64,000 nt of DNA from Trichuris trichiura. Its lineage: Eukaryota; Nematoda; Enoplea; Trichinellida; Trichuridae. Every line of letters begins with the position of its first letter. The first letter of the stretch is position 1. Position numbers and translations under genes: made by a program. The DNA lies in assembly GCA_037903355.1 (NCBI GenBank), contig JBAJFE010000005.1, positions 558,001 to 622,000 of the forward strand, written 5' to 3'. Shown piece after piece: positions 1 to 18,036 of this stretch. The notes under the pieces were generated by a model. That model worked only from the letters and a program-made list of their open reading frames with translations, had not been told where the DNA came from and did not search any database.

Positions 1-26
1 CCAGCAACAACAAGGACTACACTTAC

Positions 27-1736
27 CTTTGCCGTAAGTGTCCAACAGCTCGTCCAATGCTTCGCGCAATTTCTGCATTCCCTCGGCCGGAATGGCTATC
101 TGGGATCGCGGACCTGGCAATCTGGACACTGTTTGGGTAACCTGCAAAATAGTCATCGTCATTTCAAAAGTGCTTTTAAGAAAAAAGGTGAATCCGCCCG
201 GCAGCTACCATTGCGCGCGCGCGCGAGTACGCTCAGGCTTGTTTCAAAGCAAAAAGTCGAACCCGCAACCAGGCGGGACCCACTCCAAAGCTTTCGACGC
301 TTCCGTACACCTCGAAAGCGTTCAGCCGGTTTTTCGTGATTACAAATAAACTTTTTTTTTCACTTTTACGCATTCCAACTTTTCAACATTTCCAATTACG
401 TTAGAGTGGTGAAAGAAAAAAACGGCTTACCCGTAGGAACTTTCCACGGCTGTTTTCCTTAAAGTCCAAATAATATCGACGGTTCTCCTGATAGATCACG
501 TCCGATTTCAGGAGAGAACTTGGCCCGTTTTGCTTTTTGCCTTCAACCGCTTCCGATTCTTGATTTGTACCTGCGCATCAATAAACTCTGATAGTAGAAT
601 GCGGGAATTCGTTAACTCGCTGTTCTCGACGAACAACAGCGTAGAGTCAATTGTTCCGCGAGCCCACGCGCCCTAGGAGACGGGACTGCGCATTGAAACG
701 ACTATTGCGCTATCACAAAACAGTCTTCCATTACGCTATTCAAAGATAGGCGGGTATAATCAAGTTCAAACAATGTTTGCGAAAAAGTGCATATACGTAA
801 CTGTCAAAAAGTGATAGTAGACAACTCAAAATTGCAGAGTTTTAGACAGTGCAGCTGTTAAGGGCTTTACAATTAAGAGAACAATTTTTTTTAATTCTCA
901 ACCTGCAAACGCAATTGTAGAAACCGCGCCCCGTCCCTCCCATCATTTATGCTCAACAAGTACGTCTGCTGGAACGAGGAGAAATTAACTTGTTTATACG
1001 CCTTACCGCTACTCCATCAAATGTAGTTGCGTAACGTCAAGAATCAAAAGTTTTCGATTTATCATGGCAGACGGAGGCAGCGTTAGTACACACGCGTCGG
1101 GCAGAATAGGACGTCAGCATGAGTAACCTGCGCATACCTACAGTAGCCATTCAAAAATTTAAATCAAGGCAGGAACGAGATAGTTTGACTATGTCGGGTG
1201 GTAATTCAGTTTCGGCGGCATTTTGGATATTAGGCGGACAAGCTGGGCAAACTGTTACGAAAAAAGAAGCGCTGAAAGCAAGAATGGCTTACCTATTTCT
1301 TTGTAGTAATTTTCCATGTTGATTAGACGTTTCTTGAATTCGCTGACAGCTTTAACGGACATGAAAACGCGACTTTTGCGCCCTCCAACGCCGACCTGAA
1401 TATTGGGGAAATTGTTGAGGCGTTATTGGCAAGGTGGGTACATGTTGCAACCTCGGCAATTTTCATGAATCTTCCCCGACGATTTTGCTTGACGTCAATA
1501 TAAAAACGCTTCGATTGAATTTGCAGCATACGAGAAGCTAACTCCTCTTCATCTCGAACGACTCCTTCCGCTGGTGATTCTGAAACAAAGCACCTATTTT
1601 AAAGTGCGATCAGTCTACTTTTCAGTCGAAAGCAGCATCGATTCAACAATGACTGCTGTCGTCGTCGATTCGAAGAAAACGCAAAAGGCGTGGAAGACGT
1701 GTGAGAGAGAGACAGAGCAGACTTACCGTCCGCCAT
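27..1736 (-). CDS. plp-1: Pur-alpha/PLP-1-like single-stranded nucleic-acid-binding protein, 5' part
   Basis: PUR proteins bind purine-rich single-stranded DNA and RNA in transcription and mRNA transport. Five exons are in the window: 1727-1736, 1452-1579, 1293-1395, 431-570 and 27-141. All joins keep frame, giving about 165 residues before the gene leaves the left edge. PUR repeat I begins at [20 protein letters not shown] and continues with [17 protein letters not shown]. Repeat II has [19 protein letters not shown], then [20 protein letters not shown]. Both follow the family pattern of Y-[YI]-[LD]-x-K-x-N-x-R-G-[RK]-F. The third repeat and the stop lie outside. The start is an ATG in a 10-nt first exon, and the protein lacks the glycine-rich N-terminus of vertebrate Pur-alpha. 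The intron at 1396-1451 has an unusual gttgca donor, but KIAE-VGVGG frame and homology demand it. Confidence 0.9.
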
Positions 1737-4491
1737 TGAGATTGGTAGAAAAGGCAGACGGCCAGCTGAACAACGTTGGGGACAATAGAGTTTCAAAACC
1801 AACCACCAGAAGCAATCTGGTACACCTTTGTTGCGACACAAGCCACTTACCAGAAACGACCTGTAAATGAATGAACGTAGCTACAAGCATAAACGACGAG
1901 TACGCTCATATGGGCACGATGCTGTTGCTCAACGACGGGGGTCACGGGACATTCTGTACAAATCGTTCATAGCGTCTTTTAACGATGAATTGCGGCGATA
2001 GAACGTTAGCCAAATTCGTCTCATATGGCAAAGCTAGCGACGAAAGCGAAAGTGGAACAGCAGAATGGAAAGACGACGACGACGGAATATTTCCCGTCGG
2101 CCTTTCGACAAGACAGCCGCCATCGCTAACGGCAAAGAGAGACTCTGCCCAACTGGTGGACCGAGCGGTGGAGCAACGGTGAAATGCTCCGCATAGCTAC
2201 AGCACCATAAGCAAAAGGAGCTAGTCATAATCACAGTAACAAGCAGCGGATACGTAGTCCACGCCCCAATCGATAAAGTGGATCAATGGCGATACTACTC
2301 AATGAAGTGCAAAGGCTCATGATGCAGTCGACTGACTGCAGGCACCCGTTTCGCCTACGCCACGCTTCGGTAGAACCGCATTCTCCTCCGCGGAACAGCC
2401 GGGCCACCACCGCCGGACGAGACAGCCGCCAGCTGTCATCAATGCAAACGCTGTCACGCGAGTGACGATTACTGTAAGCAGCTGATTTAAAAAACGTCTG
2501 CTTTTAATGATGCTCAGGTCCAGTTTAAAGATTGACTTGGCAAGATTAAAATACTCGTACCTTCGGCCGCTGTCACTGCGCAAAAGACGAATAATCAAAT
2601 TCGACGACTTTTCGAAAAAGAAAAAAATCTCCATTTCGCGTATTTTAAAATTACAAGTATTCACTTCGTTGCTTCAACGCAAGAAGGCTGCAATCTCTGC
2701 CCAGCGTCGGTTGAATAAATTTTCTAATTTCAATTTTTCAAAAATCGTTTGCCTTCGCTATGTTAAATGACTCGACAAAATCTGAGGCGTAAGAAATAAG
2801 CAAATGCAACTTTCGAGCTGACGTATTAATTAGTTTGAAAATTTTTAATTTGAAAGCAACGAACTCTTCTCAATAAACAGTTTCGAAATTTTAGCCGACT
2901 GTACGTTGGTACCTGACTTCATTTGTATGAATATTTGAAGCGGGACTTATGCAGCACAGTTCCGAGAATTTTTTTGCGTTTGCAAATAGTGCTATAATTG
3001 TTTTCCTCAACGATAAAAGTCGCATGTTATTAGAAGGAACATCCGTAGCCCTGTGCCATTTCCTTTTCATGAAAAAAATAAACATATTTTTAAAAAAAAT
3101 AATTGTCTTATTTTTGTTGCTACCAATTTAAGTAAACCATTGACACAACGCTTCGCTTTCTATGAATCGTTACGCTGAATTTTTTGTTCCTGCAAAATGA
3201 TGCTCAGGTAATAATCAGTAGCACTTCTTTAAAAAAATAGTTTTTAAAGCGTATCGAAATTCCAGATGCGCTGGTATTATCTTTGTTGGACTGACAAAAA
3301 AAAATGTACGCATACGCGAAATGGCTGTTGCTAAAGTGCTTAAATAATTTTTGTCTAGCTTCAGCAAAACGGCATTTCAGCACTCATGAATTCGCATATT
3401 TTTTAAAACCGTTGCGCACAATTTGAGCATTCTTCAATAGCGTTAAAGCAAGTATCTTTGACAACTGATACTGACCGTATACGGTAGTGAGGAAATCCTA
3501 CTAAAAGAAATAAAATCTTTACATTTCGTGCAAATTGCTTTTTGTGGGAAGCTGTTAAACATTGTACTACCAACCTTCTAGGAAAAACGCCAATTCTCCG
3601 ACGTTATACAGTTTTTTCAATCAATGTACCTGCTGATCATAAATGTTATATTCGTTTCGTTTGCTGCGGCGATCTTTCCTCCCCATAGCCAACGTATGGT
3701 TTTCTACGTGTGTAAAAATGCAAAAAATTAGGAAAGCTTTTACTAAATGCTAACTTCAATCAGATTAAAATTTTTCCGTAACTTTCACTTTAAAGGAAGC
3801 GGTATACACGACTTGCGCGAATGTTGCAAGTTGCATTCGTCAAATAAATTTTTTTTTCTTGTTAGACTCTGCTTTAGTGGCTGCTCAGTCGATGAAGTTT
3901 TAGAATTCTTTCTTCCTCATCCTTGCATTTACGTAATTCTCGCGCGCAGTAAGCGGGATGCGTATGGAAGAGGAAGAAAGTCACAACGATTTTGCCAAGA
4001 CTTAAAACATTTCTATTTTTAGTCTCGTATTCTTTTTGCACTTCTTAGTCCTTTTGAAATCGCTAAATGAAGAATGACTGCTTATAGCTTTTAAAAACGC
4101 CACCGCTATACACTATCGGAAAATATTTTAGCTTTTGCGCCTTACAAAAACCTTGAATTTGAAGTGTCTAAACTCGTGAACAGTGATTAGCGCCTATTTC
4201 TTACGTTCCCGTCTTCTTTTGTTTTTTAGCAATAAAAAATACCAGATCAGCAAATTATTTTGTAAATTTATTTGTCTAACAGTTCTTTTCACTTAACTTT
4301 CGCTTGGATAATAGCTTCCAGTAGGCTTTTAGGGTACTTTAAACTTATAATTACTTGCAAATCATCTTATAATACTGTATGCGGTATCCGCTGACGTGGT
4401 TTGTAAACTGCCACTTGTCTTTGCGCGGAATGGACAATCTCGTAATGCGCTAACTACCAATTTTTGTTCTCGAACTAAAATTCAAACCAAA
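1737..4491. other. Intergenic, no supported gene
   Basis: This stretch separates the divergent Pur-alpha and Sar1 genes. It is AT-rich from about 2700. Reading frames on both strands are short and show no recognisable domain. It should contain the promoters of both flanking genes, but I see no individual site that I can defend. Confidence 0.6.
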
Positions 4492-5634
4492 ATGTGGCTG
4501 TGGGACTGGTTCTCCAGCGTTCTTAGCTCGCTAGGTAAGCTTCAATTTGCAACACCGTTCAACTGGTCGTTGTTCCGTTTCTTGCGGCTGCGCTGCTTCG
4601 AATTATGCTAATGCGATCTCTTTAAATGGTCGTAATTGCGGTAAAATTTTAGCCTGTTAACTATTGCTGTACAGTTGATTTTACCACCGTTTCAATTTTC
4701 GCCATAAAAGCTTTCCAATTTAGGTCTGTACAAAAAGTCGGGCAAGCTTGTCTTTCTTGGTTTAGACAATGCCGGCAAGACAACTTTGTTGCATATGCTT
4801 AAGGATGATCGAATGGCGCAGCACGTACCGACATTACATCCAAGTAACTTTTCTACCTTTTCCTCGCGCGGAGTGGCATTTTTCCGCTTTAGCATCCGAA
4901 GAGCTATCACTTGGTGGAATGAATTTCACAACATTTGACTTAGGTGGACACGCTCAAGGTTGGCATTCACTCTACTCTTGTTCTATCCAATAAGCCTACG
5001 TCATTTCCTGTCGTTATTTTCTTGTTGTTGCTTACGTTTTTCCGTTTCAGCCCGTCGCGTTTGGAAGGACTATTTTCCAGCAGTGGACGCAATCGTATTT
5101 CTTGTTGATGTTGCCGATTTGGGTCGCCTAAACGAAGCAAGAGAAGAACTCGAGGTTTTTTTTTCGGTAATCCAACCTCCATGTTTTATTGATGACGTCA
5201 TTTAGAGTCTGCTCACCGACGAACAAGTAGCTAGTTGCCCAATTTTGGTTCTTGGCAACAAAATTGACAAAGGTGCTCCCATCTCGGAGGAACAGCTGAA
5301 GAGCGCTTTAGGATTGTATGGACTGACGACAGGAAAGGTAAGTCGTTTTTTTTTAAAAATCTTATCTGAAAGTTATCCATCTTATTTTGCAAAAGCTTTG
5401 TTTCTTAGCTGTGCTTAGTTTTCCATTGCGCATTAGTTCGCTTTTTGTCTTCTATTCGTAACGCGTCTGCTCGTCGTCACTTGCTCAGCGGCAACATCGT
5501 AAAACAACGTATTGTAGGCTAAGAGCAGTCGATCGGAACTCCCATCTCGACCAGTTGAAGTGTTCATGTGCAGCGTTCTTAAGCGGCAAGGTTACGGAGA
5601 AGGCTTTCGCTGGTTGGCGCAATTTATTGACTAA
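4492..5634 (+). CDS. sar-1: Sar1 small GTPase (COPII coat assembly)
   Basis: Sar1 is the GTPase that starts COPII vesicle budding at the endoplasmic reticulum. Six exons join in frame: 4492-4534, 4724-4843, 4893-4958, 5051-5154, 5206-5337 and 5518-5634, giving 193 residues, the normal family length. The amphipathic N-terminus [15 protein letters not shown] is characteristic. The P-loop GLDNAGKTT, the effector region HVPTLHPT, switch II with [13 protein letters not shown] and the guanine-specificity motif LGNKID are all present. The C-terminus [19 protein letters not shown] is diagnostic of Sar1. The usual H79 of switch II (GGHAQ) is intact. No lipidation site is expected, since Sar1 uses its N-terminal helix. 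Introns are 49-189 nt. Confidence 0.97.
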
Positions 5635-5802
5635 TAATTGAAAATGGTCGCATTGATCAAACGGGACTACCGAACCAATTCCTGTTCTTGTAATTCCTTT
5701 AACAACCATTGCTCTGCCGAGTACTTTTTCACTAACGTTTCAACGAGATTTCCCATACCGGCCATTTTGGCACCGAATGACGCGCCTTCGTGTTAAATAC
5801 TT

Positions 5803-5812
5803 TTTATTTATT
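5803..5812 (-). terminator. Poly(A) signals of the transmembrane collagen gene
   Basis: Two overlapping AATAAA hexamers read on the minus strand (5803-5808 and 5807-5812), about 170 nt beyond the predicted collagen stop. They place the collagen 3' end between the last exon and Sar1. Confidence 0.6.
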
Positions 5813-5982
5813 CACTTTATCGGCGCTCCATCGTCATTTTGGGGGTTGGTCAGCAGCGACGGTGGTTACAGGAACGGCGTTTTATTTCACAAAGTTTTTT
5901 TCCTCAAGAACACTATGGGCACGAAAAACGTTTGGCGAATTGCACAATATTTGCGTTTGAACCTGAGCATCTTCGCCAACGG

Positions 5983-12653
<6,671 letters not shown>

Positions 12654-14837
12654 TACTTATAAAGCCTACTGCGCACGCTAAAAGCTAATATGTCTACTGC
12701 GAACGGATGGCGATGGTCATTGGGGCTAAATGGTCCCGCTCGAACTTTCCCCTCGCATCTCGGCGTAACAGAAGTGAGGGACGATGAACGCCGATTGGTT
12801 GCCGCTACGTCAATGGGCGGAGTTGGTAGCGACGCGCCCTCACTGTTGGAACCATTGTCGGTTTGGCCGGCCAGCAACTCAATGGACAATTGCGCCAAGT
12901 CTGCCGGTGGTTGGTTGGCTTATCGACCCGACGGATCGGCTGGACATGGTCGCTTTGGGCGCCGCAACACGAGCTAACGCGAACCCCCCTCCCTCTCTGG
13001 CGTAATTTTAGTGGCGCCATCTGGCGGCGGTGCCGACACCCAATAGATCATTTGAAATGTTGCGTTGCGAAAATTATGAACGTCGTCGTCGTTGGACTTC
13101 CGCCTGCCGAGCAATGTCAACTTTCCCATAGCGAATTGGTTATGTTTTTGCAGACGCGCGCGATCATCGGTAGGCGGTAGGTGAAATGGCGAGCATTTAG
13201 AGAAGTTAATTCCCGCCGGCGGCGCGGACTCTACGCTTGGTTGTCCGGATGCCGGCGAGCTCAATGCCTGGTCGCATTTGCTCCTAAATGAGCGACGTTA
13301 AAAATTTTGCCTCGAATATTAATGAGAGGCAGCTGACGAGCGCGACCAAAGGAACGCGTGCTCGCGCGCGGGTTCTTCTTCGGTGCTGCTTGGGAGCCCT
13401 ACCCGAACGACCCGCCGTTTTTTGCATTCATATGCTTTAATCCTGACGGGAGGAAGCTCGTTAGCCAACGAAGCGAGTTGGGATTGTTGGCGAAGTGCTT
13501 TTTTCTTTCCTAAACCATCCGTTTAGCGAAGTTCTTCCTTGCGTCGCCCCTGCGGCGGGATTGCGCGCTGGCACGCGCGAAGAGGCGGCAATGGTCGTAA
13601 AATTGTGGGCTCAAAAATGCGGTCGCTTTTTTTGGTCGCTTCGAGCAACGACGTCTAAGGGAAAAACCGGTTTTTACAATTGGACGAGTTGACCTTTGCG
13701 GTCGCTTTACCGCCGCCGAATTTTCAAAATTCGTAAGCGCCACTCTTTTTCGTCCCTGTCAAAGGTACGCCTTCCGCTTGTCGTCTATTAAAGTTTAAAG
13801 TAGTACTGTAATTTTTGAATTTACCTGAAAATTATTTTTAAACTTTTTCGCTTGGTCGCTCAAAAAGAGATTATACGCTGTTGAAAGATGGCGCTACGCT
13901 TCAAGGTAGCCAATGTAGTATATAATTATGGCGTTCCTTTTCGAAGGTCGCCGTCTTTTTCGGTAACATTTTTTTTGGCAAACTAATAGACTTAATGTTC
14001 GTTAAATGGCCAAATTGGTACTCCTGTTCAAGGCTGCCGCTTTACGGGAGGGTGGAGCGGAAAAGTGAGCAATACAGCGCATAGCGTGAAAATGATGAGG
14101 TCATACGAAGGAGTGAGAGAGAACGTTTGCTTCTCGAGCCGGTTGTCGGACAGAGGCTGACCGCTATTGCCACACGCCAAGCTAAGGAGAGCAACTGTTT
14201 TTCATTTGCCAAGCGAATGTAAACGAGTTTGTCCTCCCGGCGCGCGCGCGGTCCGCAACTACTTTTCGGGAATGCCGACGAAGAGATGAATAATAAATGC
14301 TAATTTTAAAGCAACGCCGACCGACCCACTGCGTAACACGTGAAGTGGGAGATCTGTTTTGGCTTCGTTCCAGCCGGTGTGTTCAATAAGCAAAAGTTGG
14401 ACACATGACGACCGCCTTATGTTGGTGTTAGTTCATTTCCGCCAATTCAAAATTGATTTGCCCTTTGAATAGACCAATTACTTAGCACTTTCATTTGATT
14501 TGTTGGCGGGGTTTGATTTTCCGATAAACGTCGCCTCTTATATTCGACTATCCGTCTCTTTGCCTTCCCGTACGCGGAAGTATTACTCCTAACGTGCTGT
14601 ATATACACGCGCTTTTTGATTTTTTTAAAAAAATGAAATATAGCTTTGCCGATTGATGTATTTGGTGCAACAAAGCCACTTCTTCCGTTTGGATAAGGGT
14701 AAACGTGGCTTTTGCCACCTTTACCCCTTCGTTAAGTAATAGCAGTTGGCAGTGTTGCAGAAAAAAGGCTGCAGCGCTCTCTCGGAGTTGATAATGAGCG
14801 AAAGGCGGACGGCTAATAACGAAGCGGTGGCCGGAAA

Positions 14838-14870
14838 TTCAAATTGGGCAAGCTTGCTGCCCAATTTGAA
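14838..14870. repeat. Perfect 13-bp inverted repeat with 7-nt loop
   Basis: Arms TTCAAATTGGGCA and TGCCCAATTTGAA flank AGCTTGC. It lies in gene-free DNA. Its function is unknown. Confidence 0.7.
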
Positions 14871-16304
14871 AGTTTCGTAGCGAGCAGAATTTTGAACTAT
14901 GCAATATTTGCATTTTTTCAAAGCTGCGTAGGTTGGCTGCAGCGGCAAAGCGTGACTTTTTTTTTGGAAACTTCGATGCAAAGGAGATGAGCGAAAAAAT
15001 GCGACCGCGCGCGCTTCATTGAATTCGATTTGTCGTCGTCATTGTTCCATTGAACAGCTGCCGCGCGCGCTTAGATAAATGATGGCCAGGCGAACCTAAT
15101 TTGAGATGGATAGTAAGTCGACTTGACTGATTTGGAGACTTTGCGTTTTGGCTATTCAAATTTTTTTGCGAAGCAAAACAAGCCTGCTCCAGTAGTTGCA
15201 GTTTGAGGTTGCCGATCTCGGGGCGCACTTTCGACTCTTTCCGATGCAATGCGAACTGGCAGCAAGTGTCTTACGTTTTTTTGCCCATTAGCATTTGCCG
15301 GCATCATCGTAGGCGTAATGAATGGCTACGAATAAAATGAGCGACACCTTTCCTTTTTCTCTCTCTTCTTACGGGCCCAAAATGCGCAACAAGTCATCCT
15401 ACCGCGAATATCTTCGCTTTCCTCTTTCGTTCCGTCTGCAAAGTTGCCCAGCCATTTTTTGACGTTGTTGAATTTAGCCCGAAAGTTATCTTTTTACTAT
15501 TTTAAACTTGAACAATGTTATGTTGAGCTATTCATCTTCGAAGCTGAAATTTTTTTAAATTTTCAAACTACGCGCGATAGCGTCATTTCATTCACGTAAA
15601 TTAGCCGTTCAGACTGGGTCATTCAAGCGTATTGAAGTGACATTTCCCTTCTCGTCATTCTTTGAGACGCTTTCGATTTCACTCCTATTTACTCAGTTGC
15701 AAATGTCCCAGCGTGCAACCTGTAATCATTGAAAAGCGGTTATCGACGTTTCCGTGCCTCTCGCTCTCTATTAGTACGTTTGAGAAAGTTAATGCAATAA
15801 GGTTCTCCCTCGCGAAATGCAACTTCTTAGTGATGACGTAAGCAACCGAAGAAAGTGTTCGCTTTGCCAACCGCACGCTGCTTCACCGACCCTATTTGAT
15901 TATTCATTAAAGTATTGTATGCTTAACTCCTGCAATTTCGTCGATAAAGTATACATTCTCAAAATGTTTCAGTTTTGGCATCTACGCCTCGCTTATTGTT
16001 GCGTTGTTGTTTCAGAAGTTTTTAAATAATAATTTTTAGCGTACAAATTTGCATAAGAGCATTTAACGGCTTTCCAACAGGGTTAAACGAAGCTTTCTCG
16101 GCATGTAAGTACGGTTTCCGCTGACATTGTCCTCTAAACGGTTTTCATCGTTGACCATAGTTTTTTTGCGGACTGATCGTTCGACTTAGCGCCTTTTGTT
16201 CTGCAAAACAGATTGCTATAATGGGAAGGGAATAGTTGAATGAAATTAAGGCGTTTGTTTTGGATCTTGCCTCTTTGCCGCCCCTCTGTCGCGCTGTACA
16301 TCCC

Positions 16305-16342
16305 GTTCTGCCCTTACCTAAGCGTAAACCTAAATATAAGGC
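16305..16342 (+). repeat. Copy 1 of a diverged 38-bp dispersed repeat
   Basis: It matches 22849-22886 at 31 of 38 positions without gaps. Both copies run from GTTYTGYCCTTA to ATAAGGC. Related but looser copies occur near 58926-58960. It is probably the remnant of a small mobile element. Confidence 0.5.
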
Positions 16343-16446
16343 GCTTTTTTGTCTTTGCCTTAGGTAGGAGCGGAACAAGATGCCCGTCATGCTCGCCAGT
16401 AAGCGCGCAAGACCATAGTCGCATGTTCGGCAAGAACGAACCTGCG

Positions 16447-16452
16447 TTTATT
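16447..16452 (-). terminator. Poly(A) signal of the EGF-domain gene
   Basis: An AATAAA hexamer on the minus strand lies only two nucleotides after the predicted stop codon. This supports the chosen terminal exon. Confidence 0.55.
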
Positions 16453-16454
16453 TC

Positions 16455-17891
16455 TTACTGTAGGGCGGCTAAGTGACAAGATTCTATACTTATTTGCTTA
16501 GCTGGCAGGTCAGCGATTGGCGAAACCATCCGTTGCGTGCCAGTAAGCTGTGAAAGTGAGATTTTAAGGTTTTTTTGTTTTGTTGGACGATTGTTGTCTT
16601 GTTACTTCAGCGCTAGGTGACAAAAGTTCTATTTACCCGCAAGTTTCGATTGTTAGCCGGTACTTTGATTGCGAATTCCATCAGTACCTTGAAAAAGGCA
16701 AAATGCATACGTTCGGAGTTTGGCCGTTGTTTTCTCAACTTACCTTTTTATTCAAATAAGCGACGGCGCATATGGTGCAAATGATCAAGCAGCTGATCGA
16801 AAAAACGAAGCTCGTCACCAATGCGTCCGTGTAGTTTAGTTCGAAAGTTTCTTCGGCTGAAATGTACGGTAGTCTTTAGCATTTCGAACGTAATAGTAAA
16901 AGTAGGGCTGACCATGTTGGCACCGTCTTCCGCTGTACCCTTCAGCGCAGACGCACTTTATTGTACCGTCAGCGTTGTGCTGCTTTGTCGCTCCATTCAA
17001 ACAAGGAAAGTTAGGTGCCAAATTTGCATAAACGGACGAGGACTCGTTGGCGCAGTTGCACTCGTGGGAGTGATTAGCCGGGCAAGGGTAACCGTACGGT
17101 AATTCGGGTAGTTCCCAAATGTCTACAATGAGGCTTCTTTCGCAACTGTTTCCTTGATTTGTTCTAAGGCATCCGCCTTGATGAAAAGAGAAGCGGCAAT
17201 TTTTGTAGCTATCGTGGATGCATATGAAACCTTTGGCGGTCATTTTCATTGCGCAGGGATAAAATTGCGTACGGTCAGTACTGACTTGAAAATCATTTTG
17301 GAATAGGTGCGTTTTCAAGCAGAAAGTCTTTCTCGTCGAGCTCATCTTTAGCAAGCGGCTTTTGTTCTCAAGCAATTCTCTTAGGTCGCTACAACTGCCG
17401 TCCGACGTCAGCAGGTCAAAAGTGCAGTTTATGATTTTTGCAGTCGAATCGTTTGCATAGGCGACGGTATGATTGACGAAAAAAATGTTGTTTGCCGCCT
17501 CGTTGTTAGCGGAAACGTTTGAACCGCCGAAGACCAAAAAACGGTCGCTCATTATTAAGCTTAAACCTTCGGTTGTCTGTAGATTACCGGTAGCGTCGAC
17601 TGTCTGACTTAATGCCTTGTAATTGGCCATATATCCATTTTTGAACGCCTCCTTGCAATATTTGTTCAGTTTAGCCGTTTCCCAGATTAGCGTCGCACCA
17701 ACCAAATGGAAAGGCACAAAGGTATAGCACTTTTTTGCTTCGTCGCTTTCATTAAGTGTAAAATGCTCGTAGCCTCTGTAGAATTCTGGAAAGCGACTGT
17801 TCGGGCAACCAGCTCGAATATGCCGTCTAACAACTATGGCAATTAAGCACGTGAATACCAATGTTCTGGCGAAAAGGCAGCTCATTGTCAT
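16455..17891 (-). CDS. Type I membrane protein with one EGF-like domain, otherwise unrecognised
   Basis: Three exons join in frame: 16913-17891, 16744-16856 and 16455-16547, giving 394 residues. The N-terminus has a signal peptide (residues about 5-20, LFARTLVFTCLIAIVV). The ectodomain of about 300 residues is rich in cysteine and has several N-glycosylation sequons (for example NCTF, NHTV, NHSH), with no family I recognise. An EGF-like domain closes it: CPANHSHEC, CLNGATKQ, then CVCAEGYSGRRC. The exon 1-2 junction codes for QH-A and leads to a hydrophobic span (FVFSISCLIICTICAVAY). The short cytoplasmic tail ends at LAALQ. A 5' UTR intron is likely at 17917-18036. Extracellular adhesion or receptor function is inference from topology only. 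An AATAAA follows the stop at once. Confidence 0.75.
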
Positions 17892-18036
17892 GTGCGCCTA
17901 AATATGCGCAGCAAAGCTGTAACAAGCAAAAGGCTCATTTCTTTTACCATTTCTACGGTTATCAGTACAGAAAAAAATTCATCTCATTTTAACTTATCCT
18001 TCTTTACGTAGTAAGTTAAAGAAGATGACAGCTTAC

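Larger units (their letters stand above)
12654..16446. other. Intergenic, no supported gene
   Basis: These 3.8 kb lie upstream of the collagen and downstream of the EGF-domain gene. The first 1.5 kb is GC-rich and has overlapping open frames on both strands, as expected from composition alone. I see no splice-joined chain or domain. One short perfect inverted repeat lies at 14838-14870, and a copy of a dispersed 38-bp repeat lies at 16305-16342. Confidence 0.55.

Noticed and set aside
2317..2664. Minus-strand frame that can be split into a 63-residue spliced product
   Set aside because: Short introns can be found by chance in AT-rich DNA. The product has low complexity and no supporting feature.
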